A stretch of DNA of 57,644 nucleotides, from positions 1 through 57,644 of the forward strand of contig NZ_JAGGNR010000027.1 in NCBI RefSeq assembly GCF_018614975.1, read 5' to 3'. The notes below the pieces were generated by a model that saw nothing but the letters and a program-made list of their open reading frames with translations, did no database searches and was not told the DNA's origin. Shown here one piece after another: positions 43,936 to 51,517 of this stretch. The stretch's first letter is position 1, and each line of letters begins with the position of its first letter. The position numbers were made by a program, and so were the translations under genes. This DNA is from Paenibacillus polymyxa. Its GTDB lineage: Bacteria; Bacillota; Bacilli; Paenibacillales; Paenibacillaceae.

Positions 43936-44602
43936 GCCGATCCCTCCATGCTTTCAAAATAGATGTAAACATACGTTTGCCGTCTTCCGAACCAAACAGT
44001 GAATCCACTGCACGCTCTGGATGCGGCATCATGCCGACCACGTTTCCAGCCTCGTTACATACTCCTGCAATATCACCCAGAGAGCCGTTCGGGTTAGTCC
44101 CGTAAGTAAATACGATCTGGTTGTTCGCTTGCAGACTCGCCAGCGTCTCCTCATCGCAATAATAGTTTCCTTCACCGTGAGCAATCGGGATGATAATCTC
44201 TTCGCCCAGTGCATAGTCACGTGTAAATGGTGTATCTGCGTTTGCCACTTTCAATACCGTATCGTGACAACGGAATTTCAAGGAAGTGTTACGGATCAAT
44301 GCGCCTGGAAGCAATCCTGCTTCCGTCAGGATCTGGAATCCGTTGCAAATACCCAAAATATATTTACCTTGTTCAGCAGCTTTCGCTACCTCGTTCATTA
44401 CCGGTGCAAAGCGGGAAATCGCTCCGCAACGCAAGTAGTCACCATAAGAGAAACCACCCGGAACTAAAATACAATCATAAGCCGATAGATCTGTAGCCGT
44501 GTGCCATACATAGTCAACCTCTTGTCCAATCGCATCTTCCACTGCCTTGTAACAGTCGATGTCGCAGTTGGAGCCAGGGAACACAAGAACTGCAAATTTC
44601 AT
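43913..44602 (-). CDS. purQ: FGAM synthase glutaminase subunit
   Basis: Class I glutamine amidotransferase supplying ammonia to PurL. The 229-residue protein has VFPGSNCDID at the start, the catalytic Cys in LGICNGFQIL (near 86), His in AHGEGNYYCD or MMPHPERAVD and Glu in the latter. The start is ATG 44602, after TGGAGGG. It follows purS by four bases and overlaps purL. Confidence 0.97.
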   Translation of the reverse strand: MKFAVLVFPGSNCDIDCYKAVEDAIGQEVDYVWHTATDLSAYDCILVPGGFSYGDYLRCGAISRFAPVMNEVAKAAEQGKYILGICNGFQILTEAGLLPGALIRNTSLKFRCHDTVLKVANADTPFTRDYALGEEIIIPIAHGEGNYYCDEETLASLQANNQIVFTYGTNPNGSLGDIAGVCNEAGNVVGMMPHPERAVDSLFGSEDGKRMFTSILKAWRDRHDAAAIR

Positions 44603-44606
44603 GAGA

Positions 44607-44852
44607 TTAACCCTCCAATTCGTAGCGGTAATCTTCAACAACGGTGTTGGCCAGCAGCTTTTCACACATGACTTTCAATCGTTTCTCCGCTTCCGCACGA
44701 TCTGTTGTATCCAGGTTCAATTCCATGACTTTACCGATCCGTACACTTTCCACTTCGTTGAATCCCATGGAATGCAGGGCTCCTTGAACAGCTACGCCTT
44801 GCGGGTCGAGTACGCTTTGCTTAATAGTGACATATACGGTTGCTTTGATCAT
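44607..44852 (-). CDS. purS: FGAM synthase structural subunit
   Basis: Small subunit of 81 residues that bridges PurL and PurQ. The sequence IKATVYVTIKQSVLDPQGVA, GFNEVESVRIGK and AEKRLKVMCEKLLANTVVEDYRYEL is characteristic. I place the start at ATG 44852 with GGAGG upstream; the longer frame is not PurS-like. A 754-base repeat-rich gap separates it from purC, unlike the tight spacing usual at this junction. Confidence 0.96.
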   Translation of the reverse strand: MIKATVYVTIKQSVLDPQGVAVQGALHSMGFNEVESVRIGKVMELNLDTTDRAEAEKRLKVMCEKLLANTVVEDYRYELEG

Positions 44853-44920
44853 GATCCTTATGTTCCTCCTCAGTAATGAACGGGATAAATGCTTTATGCT
44901 GTTAAAAAGGGGCTTTTGGA

Positions 44921-45321
44921 GCTTGCTCCGGGGCGGATTGTCCTTTCCGGTCGCTTGTTGTCCCCAGGTTTTTTGATTGTTTTGGCCCGCTCTGCGGTCA
45001 AAACCCGGGGACAAAGGCGAACGCTTCGCTCCTTTAAGAACAATTCCGCCTCTCCGCTAGTCCATGCGACGTTTTTTTAAAGGCCTAAACCTTTTACGTT
45101 GCACGGTGGGTAATGGTCTAGTGCTTGCTCCGGGGCGGATTGTTCTTTCCGGTCGCTTGCTGTCCCCAGGTTTTTTGATTGTTTTGGTCCGCTCTGCGGT
45201 CAAAACCCGGGGACAAAGGTGAACGCTTCGCTCCTTTAAGAACAATTCCGCCTCTCCGCTAGTCCATACGACGTTTTTAAATGCCTAAACCTTTTACGTT
45301 GCACGGTGGGTAATGGTCTAG
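44921..45321. repeat. Tandem duplication, two ~200 bp units, of a diverged dispersed element
   Basis: GCTTGCTCCGGGGCGGATTG begins at 44921 and again at 45123, a 202-base period. The two units differ at only a few positions up to GGTGGGTAATGGTCTAG. Each contains GTCCCCAGGTTTTTTGATTG with AAAACCCGGGGACAAAGGCG and CGCTTCGCTCC, a GC-richer version of the dispersed element's core hairpin, ending CCGCCTCTCCGCTAGTCC. Confidence 0.85.
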
Positions 45322-45449
45322 CCTGACCATTACGTGAAAACGGTGAATGGTCTTTACGTTACATGAGTAACTATACTGTTTTACTATTTATAGACTTCCT
45401 GTTTAATAGAAGTCTTTGTTCTTTAATTGCCTCACCCACCAGTTTGAAC

Positions 45450-45600
45450 ACTGGCGGAGGGAAAGATTTGAGCTAGAGAAGCGAAGCGTTCGCCTTTGCA
45501 ACCGGAATGTTTCCTTTTGAAAAAAGGATTCAATCAAAACATTCCGGGGGCAACAGCGATCGAAAGCCAAACTTTCCCGTAGCCGGCGCTCAAACGTTAC
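45450..45600 (+). repeat. Dispersed inverted-repeat element, diverged, opposite orientation
   Basis: Read on the minus strand it gives TTTCGATCGCTGTTGCCCCC, GGAATGTTTTGATT, AACATTCCGG, AAAGGCGAACGCTTCGCTTC, matching the order of the other copies. It is the only inverted copy. A separate short hairpin AGACTTC/GAAGTCT lies at 45392-45415. Confidence 0.65.
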
Positions 45601-45606
45601 ACTTTA

Positions 45607-46479
45607 TTATCTCGTTAAACGGTTATAAATATCGACGTATCTTGCGGTTGTTGCCTCCACTACCTCTTGTGGGAGTGGATCAGGTTTGCTGTTCTTGTCC
45701 CAATCGGTTCCGGCGAGATAGGTGCGCACTGGCTCTTTATCCATGCTGTCGATCTCGATATCCAGCTCATAATTCTCTTTGGCCCAGAAGCGTGAAGCGT
45801 CTGGGGTGAAGATTTCGTCAATCAGGATGACCTTGCCATCCACAATGCCGAACTCGAATTTGCAATCTGCCAGAATGATGCCACGCTGATCACAGTAATC
45901 ACGGGCAAATTCGTAGAGGCGCAAGCTTTTTTCCTGAAGCTCAACTGCGAGTGCGTCTCCCACCAGTTCTTTCATGCGATCCATTGGAATGTCCTCGTCG
46001 TGCCCTACATCGTTTTTGGCTGCCGGGGTGAAAATGGGAACTTCGAGCTTGGCGTTTTTGCGAAGTCCTTCAGGCAGCTTGATACCGTTGACTTCAGCGC
46101 TTGTCTCATATTGTCTCCATCCACCACCAGTGATGTAACCACGTACGACACATTCAATATCAATGCGTTCTGCTTTGCGGGTTACCATGATGCGGTCTTT
46201 GAGCAATTCAGGGTCTGTGATGAGATCACCCAGTTGATTCACATCGGTATGAACGACATGGTTCTCCATCATGTCACCTGTCAGTTCAAACCAGAAACTG
46301 CTGAGTTTATTCAGTACGTTTCCTTTCTCGGGAACCGCCGGGTCCAGCACGTAATCAAATGCCGAGATTCGGTCGGTAACCACGATCAGAAAATGTTCAC
46401 CCAGATCATACAATTCACGTACTTTTCCTTTATATAACAGAGGTGCTTTAACGAGATCTGCCGCAGTGGACAGTGCCAT
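45607..46479 (-). CDS. purC: SAICAR synthetase (phosphoribosylaminoimidazole-succinocarboxamide synthase)
   Basis: ATP-dependent joining of aspartate to CAIR. The 290-residue protein has YKGKVRELYDLGEHFLIVVTDRISAFD at the start and KFEFGIVDGKVILIDEIFTPDASRFW, including the signature LIDExxTPDxxRfW. ATG 46479 follows GAAGG; the longer frame has no better support. The B. subtilis enzyme is about 240 residues, so this one carries modest extra length. Repeat-rich gaps lie on both sides. Confidence 0.96.
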   Translation of the reverse strand: MALSTAADLVKAPLLYKGKVRELYDLGEHFLIVVTDRISAFDYVLDPAVPEKGNVLNKLSSFWFELTGDMMENHVVHTDVNQLGDLITDPELLKDRIMVTRKAERIDIECVVRGYITGGGWRQYETSAEVNGIKLPEGLRKNAKLEVPIFTPAAKNDVGHDEDIPMDRMKELVGDALAVELQEKSLRLYEFARDYCDQRGIILADCKFEFGIVDGKVILIDEIFTPDASRFWAKENYELDIEIDSMDKEPVRTYLAGTDWDKNSKPDPLPQEVVEATTARYVDIYNRLTR

Positions 46480-46539
46480 GGGCTCACCTTCTTTCAGGAG
46501 ATGTAAAGTATACGTCCAATTCCCCTCTTCACGCGGGTC

Positions 46540-46680
46540 CACTACGAATGCAGAACAACCTTCCGATCGCTGTTATCCCCAGATTTTTTGATTCCACTTT
46601 TGCAAAGTGAAAATCCGGGGATAAAGGCGAGCGCTTTGCTTCTTCAGGTTTTTTCTGCCTTCTCCGTTCCAGCGTGAACA
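46540..46680 (-). repeat. Dispersed inverted-repeat element, medium form, purB-purC gap
   Basis: CACTACGAATGCAGAAC at the left, AACCTTCCGATCGCTGTTAT, CCCCAGATTTTTTGATTCC, a CACTTTTGCAAAGTG loop hairpin, AAAATCCGGGGATAAAGG, CTTCTTCAGG, and TTCTGCCTTCTCCG at the right. The inner hairpin spans 46573-46624. It fills the 251-base gap between purB and purC. Confidence 0.78.
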
Positions 46681-46730
46681 CATAATCAACCTATACTTTT
46701 AGGGAGTAGAATAATTCAAAGCCTTATATA

Positions 46731-48029
46731 TTAGTCGTTCAAGCCGAGCTTTTTGAAGATGGTGTCTACGTGCTTCAGGTGCCATGACGGGTTGAACGCA
46801 TCTGCGATTTCTTCTTCGTTAAGCACTTCCGTAATTTCCGGTGTGGATTTCACGATATCCTGGAACTGGCGTTGTTCTTCCCATGCTTGCATCGCACGTG
46901 GTTGAACGGTGTCGTACGCTTGCTCGCGGCTGAAACCTTTGTCGATCAGCTTTGTCATGATGCGACCGGAGAATGGTACCCCGTAGGTGCGCTCCATGTT
47001 GCGTTTCATGTTCTCAGGGAATACCGTCAGGTTCTTCACGATGTTACCAAACCGGTTCAGCATGTAGTTCAGCAGCATCGTTGCATCTGGCAGAATGATA
47101 CGTTCTACGGAAGAATGCGAGATGTCGCGCTCATGCCAGAGCGTTACGTTCTCGTATGCCGATACCATGTGTCCGCGAATGACGCGGGACAGGCCGGAGA
47201 TGTTTTCGCTACCAATCGGGTTACGCTTGTGCGGCATCGCGGAAGATCCTTTTTGACCTTTAGCAAAAGCTTCTTCCACTTCACGGAACTCACTCTTCTG
47301 CAGCGCACGTACCTCTGTAGCAAACTTGTCCAGGGAAGTTGCGATCAACGCCAGAGTAGCCATATACTCCGCGTGACGGTCACGTTGCAATGTTTGAGTC
47401 GAGATTGGCGCAGGCTTTGTGCCCAGCTTCTCGCAGACAAACTCTTCGACAAAAGGATCGATGTTCGCATACGTTCCTACTGCGCCTGAAATTTTGCCGT
47501 ATTGCACATTGTCTGCCGCGTGGCGGAAACGCTCCAGGTTCCGTTTCATCTCTTCATGCCACAACGCCATTTTCAGTCCAAATGTTGTTGGCTCTGCATG
47601 CACGCCGTGCGTACGTCCCATCATTGGTGTGTGCTGATAAGCTAGTGCTTTTTCACGAAGAATTTCAATAAAATTCACGATATCTTTTTCCAGAATCTCA
47701 TTCGCTTGACGCAGTACATAACCCAGAGCCGTATCCACAACATCTGTGGAAGTCAGTCCGTAATGCACCCATTTCCGCTCTGCACCCAGACTTTCAGATA
47801 CTGTACGTGTAAATGCGATCACGTCATGACGTGTTTCTTTTTCAATCTCATAGATACGGTCGATGTCAAAAGATGCGTTCTGACGAAGCAATGCTGCTTC
47901 CTCTTTCGGGATCACACCCAGTTCGGCCCACGCCTCACATGCACAAATTTCAACTTCCAGCCACGATTGGAATTTGTTTTCTTCGGTCCAGATGGCTCTC
48001 ATTTCGGGTCTGCTATAACGTTCAATCAT
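46731..48029 (-). CDS. purB: Adenylosuccinate lyase
   Basis: Releases fumarate from SAICAR and adenylosuccinate. The 432-residue protein carries the fumarase/lyase superfamily signature GSSAMPHKRNPIGSE near 263 (catalytic Ser), TSTDVVDTALG and GRTHGVHAEPTTFG (catalytic His near 141). ATG overlaps the purK stop as ATGA. A dispersed repeat element follows before purC. Confidence 0.97.
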   Translation of the reverse strand: MIERYSRPEMRAIWTEENKFQSWLEVEICACEAWAELGVIPKEEAALLRQNASFDIDRIYEIEKETRHDVIAFTRTVSESLGAERKWVHYGLTSTDVVDTALGYVLRQANEILEKDIVNFIEILREKALAYQHTPMMGRTHGVHAEPTTFGLKMALWHEEMKRNLERFRHAADNVQYGKISGAVGTYANIDPFVEEFVCEKLGTKPAPISTQTLQRDRHAEYMATLALIATSLDKFATEVRALQKSEFREVEEAFAKGQKGSSAMPHKRNPIGSENISGLSRVIRGHMVSAYENVTLWHERDISHSSVERIILPDATMLLNYMLNRFGNIVKNLTVFPENMKRNMERTYGVPFSGRIMTKLIDKGFSREQAYDTVQPRAMQAWEEQRQFQDIVKSTPEITEVLNEEEIADAFNPSWHLKHVDTIFKKLGLND

Positions 48030-49228
48030 GAATTTGTATTCCTCCAGAGATTAGTTTGTTCAATCCATTGCAATCCTTCTTCAACATCCTGACAGAGCAG
48101 ATTCACATGCCCCATCTTCCGTCCTGTTTTCGCTTCGGCTTTACCATATATGTGAAGCTTGGGAATCACACCGAGTTCTATCGCTTCCGCATCAGGTTGC
48201 CCTGTTCTGGCGATAATGCCTTCCAGATGTTCTCCAAGCACATTGACCATAACAACCGGACTCAATAACGAAGTGTCCCCGAGTGGTAATCCGCAGATGG
48301 CACGGATATGTTGTTCGAACTGAGAAGTCGCACAGGCTTCCATCGTATAGTGACCAGAATTATGCGGTCTTGGTGCCAGTTCGTTGACGTACAGTCTTCC
48401 ATCCGCCGCTACAAACAGTTCCACAGCCAGCAGCCCAACAGCCTTCATCGATTCTGCCACTGCTGCTGCCAGCTTTTGCGCTTCAATCTGGATGTCTGCG
48501 GCAACTCTAGCCGGTACAATTGACGCATGCAAAATGTTATTCACATGAATGTTCTCCGCTGGCGGGAACGTTTTGATCTCCCCGTTTGTACTACGCGCTA
48601 CAACGACTGATATCTCGCATTCAAACTTGATGAATTGTTCCAGCACCAGTTCCGCACCAGTAGCTGCAAGTTCTTCGTATGCGTCAACAGCCTGACTTGC
48701 TTCCCGGATGACCCGTTGACCTTTGCCATCGTAACCTCCAGTCACCGTCTTCAGTACACATGGCACTCCAAGTTCGCTTACAGCAGCAAGCATCGTATCC
48801 GCACTTGTGATCTCACGATAAGGCGCGACTCTTACTCCAGCAGCTTCGATTGCACGTTTTTCACGCAACCGATGTTGTGTGGTGTACAATAACGCGCTTC
48901 CTTGCGGAACGTAGGACTCACGTTCGAGCAATCCAGCGACTTCTGCATCCACATTTTCGAATTCATACGTAATGACATCGCATTGCCGAGCCAGTTCGAG
49001 TGCAGCTTTGGCATCGTCATATCCAGCTTCAATCTGACGAGCAACTTGACCACAAGGTGCGTCCGCAGCGGGATCAAGAGTAACGAATCGATACCCCATT
49101 GCCGTTCCTGCGAGCGTCATCATACGTCCGAGCTGTCCGCCTCCAAGAATGCCGATGGTTGTTTTCCCGGGCAGCAAGACATTTTTCAACTCTCCTGCTA
49201 TACCGGATTGGTTCCCGGCTCTACTCAT
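48026..49228 (-). CDS. purK: 5-(carboxyamino)imidazole ribonucleotide synthase
   Basis: ATP-grasp enzyme carboxylating AIR to N5-CAIR, 400 residues. IGILGGGQLGRMM near 27 is the nucleotide-fold start; VLKTVTGGYDGKGQRV, FECEISVVVARS and ELAPRPHNSGHYT are diagnostic. ATG overlaps the purE stop (ATGA) and its own stop overlaps purB, so purEKB is translationally coupled. Confidence 0.97.
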   Translation of the reverse strand: MSRAGNQSGIAGELKNVLLPGKTTIGILGGGQLGRMMTLAGTAMGYRFVTLDPAADAPCGQVARQIEAGYDDAKAALELARQCDVITYEFENVDAEVAGLLERESYVPQGSALLYTTQHRLREKRAIEAAGVRVAPYREITSADTMLAAVSELGVPCVLKTVTGGYDGKGQRVIREASQAVDAYEELAATGAELVLEQFIKFECEISVVVARSTNGEIKTFPPAENIHVNNILHASIVPARVAADIQIEAQKLAAAVAESMKAVGLLAVELFVAADGRLYVNELAPRPHNSGHYTMEACATSQFEQHIRAICGLPLGDTSLLSPVVMVNVLGEHLEGIIARTGQPDAEAIELGVIPKLHIYGKAEAKTGRKMGHVNLLCQDVEEGLQWIEQTNLWRNTNS

Positions 49229-49710
49229 AGTTCTTCACTGCTTTCGAGTACTTCTTGTTTGATGCGCTCTCTTCGAGCTTCAGAACGACGTTGGACATCT
49301 GGGTCAAAAGCACCGATCATCTGAGCTGCGAGCAGCCCTGCATTGGTAGCCCCCGCCTTACCAATTGCAACGGTTGCAACGGGAATTCCGCCAGGCATCT
49401 GAACAATGGACAACAAGGAATCGAGGCCGTTCAATGCTTTGGATTGAACCGGAACACCAATGACCGGAAGCATCGTTTTGGCGGCAACCATACCGGGTAG
49501 ATGTGCTGCCCCGCCTGCCCCTGCAATGATCACCTTGAATCCTCGATCAATCGCCTGCTCTGCGTATTCAAACATCAAATCCGGTGTACGATGGGCGGAG
49601 ACAACTTTTTTCTCATATCCGATTTCCAGTTCATCCAGTACCTCGCACGCATGTTTCATCGTTTCCCAATCCGACTTGCTGCCCATAATTACAGCGACTT
49701 GCAGTGACAT
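49225..49710 (-). CDS. purE: N5-carboxyaminoimidazole ribonucleotide mutase
   Basis: Class I PurE converting N5-CAIR to CAIR; 161 residues. VAVIMGSKSDWETMKHA, the catalytic SAHRTPDLMFEYA (His near 42) and IAGAGGAAHLPGMVAAKT are typical. I place the start at ATG 49710; the TTG at 49722 directly abuts the GGGAG site. First gene of the operon, about 75 bases downstream of the riboswitch terminator. Confidence 0.96.
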   Translation of the reverse strand: MSLQVAVIMGSKSDWETMKHACEVLDELEIGYEKKVVSAHRTPDLMFEYAEQAIDRGFKVIIAGAGGAAHLPGMVAAKTMLPVIGVPVQSKALNGLDSLLSIVQMPGGIPVATVAIGKAGATNAGLLAAQMIGAFDPDVQRRSEARRERIKQEVLESSEEL

Positions 49711-49783
49711 GAATACATCCAACTCCCGTCTGAGCTTTTTTGATTACATCTGGTATTAATGAATTCATTTTACGTGTGAAATG

Positions 49784-49825
49784 AAAAAATCCGCTACCCG
49801 CGAAAACATCACATTTTCTTCGGAC
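49784..49825 (-). terminator. Riboswitch-controlled terminator before purE
   Basis: On the minus strand TCCG and CGGA enclose GAAAA/TTTTC pairing, followed by TTTTTT. Just upstream AGTCCGG (49827-49833 complement) can pair with CCGGACT at the aptamer's 3' side, forming an antiterminator when ligand is absent. Confidence 0.8.
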
Positions 49826-49919
49826 ACCGGACTCCAAGAAATACGTATCCCTCATTTGGGCATACCAAAAGGGGGCTTGCTGTCCGCATCTGGTTGCATG
49901 CGACTCTCAGCCGTATCTC

Positions 49920-49986
49920 CTCGTAGTCCGGAAATTTACGGTTCCCGGGTAGATACTTCCGGGCCCTATTCCCGGCGTTATACGAG
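49920..49986 (-). ncRNA. Purine riboswitch aptamer, guanine class
   Basis: All three helices are visible on the minus strand. P1 is CTCGTA/TACGAG, P2 is CCGGG/CCCGG and P3 is GGGAA/TTTCC with loop CCGTAAA. The joining region AAGTATCTACC is the conserved J2/3. J3/1 reads GACTA, with C at the position that pairs with guanine (adenine aptamers read GATTA). Guanine or hypoxanthine binding would stabilise P1 and allow the downstream terminator to form, switching the pur operon off. Confidence 0.93.
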
Positions 49987-50083
49987 CAAACATCTATTCA
50001 AACCATCTTGATTCGTTTTGTTCTATCTTGTTACACATTTCGTTCCTACTCGACCTTATTCTTACCTGATCGACACATCTAAC

Positions 50084-50113
50084 ATTCTAACAATCCCCTA
50101 CAGCTAATGTCAA
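50084..50113 (-). promoter_or_regulatory. Sigma-A promoter of the pur operon
   Basis: A perfect TTGACA (50108-50113) and TAGAAT (50084-50089) are separated by 18 bases on the minus strand, about 100 bases before the aptamer. Confidence 0.8.
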
Positions 50114-50121
50114 CTTAAAGA

Positions 50122-50155
50122 CGAACATTTAACATATTGACAAATATAATGTTCG
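50122..50155 (-). promoter_or_regulatory. PurR operator (paired PurBoxes)
   Basis: CGAACATT and AATGTTCG are perfect inverted copies separated by 18 bases, eight bases upstream of the -35 element. They match the divergent CGAA-containing PurBox pair bound by B. subtilis PurR, which is relieved by PRPP. Confidence 0.85.
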
Positions 50156-50200
50156 GGAATTACTTCTTTAAATTCGTGTAACCATCCATTTCATTCCATA

Positions 50201-50244
50201 AAAGAAAGCCGGCTCCTCTTCAATCTCTCGAAGACAACCGGCTT
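50201..50244 (-). terminator. Intrinsic terminator of the universal stress gene
   Basis: AAGCCGG/CCGGCTT with inner CTTC/GAAG pairing, followed on the minus strand by TTTCTTTT, about 36 bases past the stop codon. Confidence 0.82.
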
Positions 50245-50279
50245 CCTGCTTTTTAGTGTGTCTACACACACTTCATCCA

Positions 50280-50714
50280 TTATTTTACAACTAGCACTGG
50301 AACCCGAGCATGCTGCACCACATTATGACTGACACTACCCAGGACAAATTCCCGAATACCACCCAGTCCGCGGCTACCAATAATAATGATATCGGAATCA
50401 TTCTCTTTGGCAAAATCAAGCAGCACTTCTGCAGCCGCCCCTTGAATCAGATCCACATTGGCCGATACACCAGCAGCCTGAATTCGCTCTTTCGCTTCAT
50501 CTGTCGTCTGCACCGCCAGATTGTAATAATCATTATTAAGTGAAGGTGGTAGTGGAGCCAGCCCCTCACCAATGAATACACGCGGGAAATCAAAAGCATG
50601 AATGACATCCAATACAGCGTCCGGGGACACTTTGGCTAGCTCAATTGCGCGATCAAGTGCTTTATTTGAAGCTTTGGAACCATCATAAGCGACTAGTATT
50701 TTGGAAAATAACAT
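50280..50714 (-). CDS. Universal stress protein (UspA family)
   Basis: Small cytoplasmic protein of 144 residues with the Usp fold: KILVAYDGSKASNKAL at the start and the ATP-binding G-2x-G-9x-G(S) motif in IIGSRGLGGIREFVLGSVSHNVVQHARVPVLVVK. This class usually binds ATP and is induced under stress; its partner is unknown. ATG start. It lies beyond the pur promoter in the same direction, with a strong terminator between them. Confidence 0.93.
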   Translation of the reverse strand: MLFSKILVAYDGSKASNKALDRAIELAKVSPDAVLDVIHAFDFPRVFIGEGLAPLPPSLNNDYYNLAVQTTDEAKERIQAAGVSANVDLIQGAAAEVLLDFAKENDSDIIIIGSRGLGGIREFVLGSVSHNVVQHARVPVLVVK

Positions 50715-50916
50715 GTGAATCCCGTCCCTTCCTTTATATGTAGAACACGCGGAGCAAGCTTCGGTCTGACATCCAATAAACGAACAGATAAAATAACAGA
50801 ACCATATAACTCCTTAAACGTTCGGGAGCCACCATGAACCATTTATACGAATATATTTACATATTTTGCAGGCTAACGACTACCATTTTACTTCAACTAA
50901 CATTCATCTCATGAAT

Positions 50917-51180
50917 TCATTGAATAAAGTAACCATAGATTACCGCATTCAGGAACAACAACAACGGAATGCCAATGGTGAAGCTGGGATGTTTGGTTTT
51001 ATGCCTTTTCCGATACATCGCGATCCAGACTCCCAAAGCACCGCCAATAAACGCAAGCAAAAATAACGTCCGTTCGGGTGTACGGTCACGACGCTGTTGT
51101 GCACGCCTCTTATCATCCGACATCACCAGATAACCAACTACATTAATAAATAGAAACCACAATATAAGTCCGGTTTGCAT
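50917..51180 (-). CDS. DUF1294 membrane protein
   Basis: Protein of 87 residues with three hydrophobic segments: LILWFLFINVVGYLVM (about 5-20), LFLLAFIGGALGVWIAMY (40-57) and IPLLLFLNAVIYGYFI (70-86). The central MSDDKRRAQ...R, then GGALGVWIAMYRKRHKTKHPSF block is the DUF1294 hallmark. Function unknown. ATG start; probably a single gene. Confidence 0.88.
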   Translation of the reverse strand: MQTGLILWFLFINVVGYLVMSDDKRRAQQRRDRTPERTLFLLAFIGGALGVWIAMYRKRHKTKHPSFTIGIPLLLFLNAVIYGYFIQ

Positions 51181-51306
51181 ATAATTCTAGCGATCCCCCT
51201 GTCCCGGGACATCTCCCTGTCTCCATTATAGTCCTCATCAGAGACATGTTCAACGCACCGGGTAGGGAACCGGAAATTTGTGTAATAACACTAACCTAGC
51301 TCTGAC

Positions 51307-51444
51307 CTAGGACTCCTGTTTTGGAATACCGTTCAGGCTTGGTGCTCTTTTGGCTGCTTTGTCCGGGCGCACAGCGATACTCTCTTCCCGAATACTGTCT
51401 TTGTTTTGCTGGTTATGGATTTTCTCTGGTTTGTTATGCGGCAT
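51307..51444 (-). CDS. Small hydrophilic protein (45 aa)
   Basis: A 45-codon frame with ATG 51444 eight bases behind a near-perfect Shine-Dalgarno AAGGAGGTGAT. The product begins MPHNKPEKIHNQQNKDSIRE and ends KRAPSLNGIPKQES: strongly polar, rich in Lys, Asn, Gln, with no Cys or membrane segment. The composition resembles small, intrinsically disordered or spore-associated peptides, but I cannot name a family. It is 73 bases after the topB stop on the same strand. Confidence 0.65.
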   Translation of the reverse strand: MPHNKPEKIHNQQNKDSIREESIAVRPDKAAKRAPSLNGIPKQES

Positions 51445-51517
51445 ATAGGTATCACCTCCTTGGCTTACGTTGCCTGAAAACGGAGGATCTTATACGACTT
51501 CAACTACCTCAAGCGTG

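Noticed and set aside
45392..45415. AGACTTC/GAAGTCT hairpin as a terminator of purC transcription
   Set aside because: T tract is poor on the minus strand and the position is past the start of several repeats; kept only as a note.
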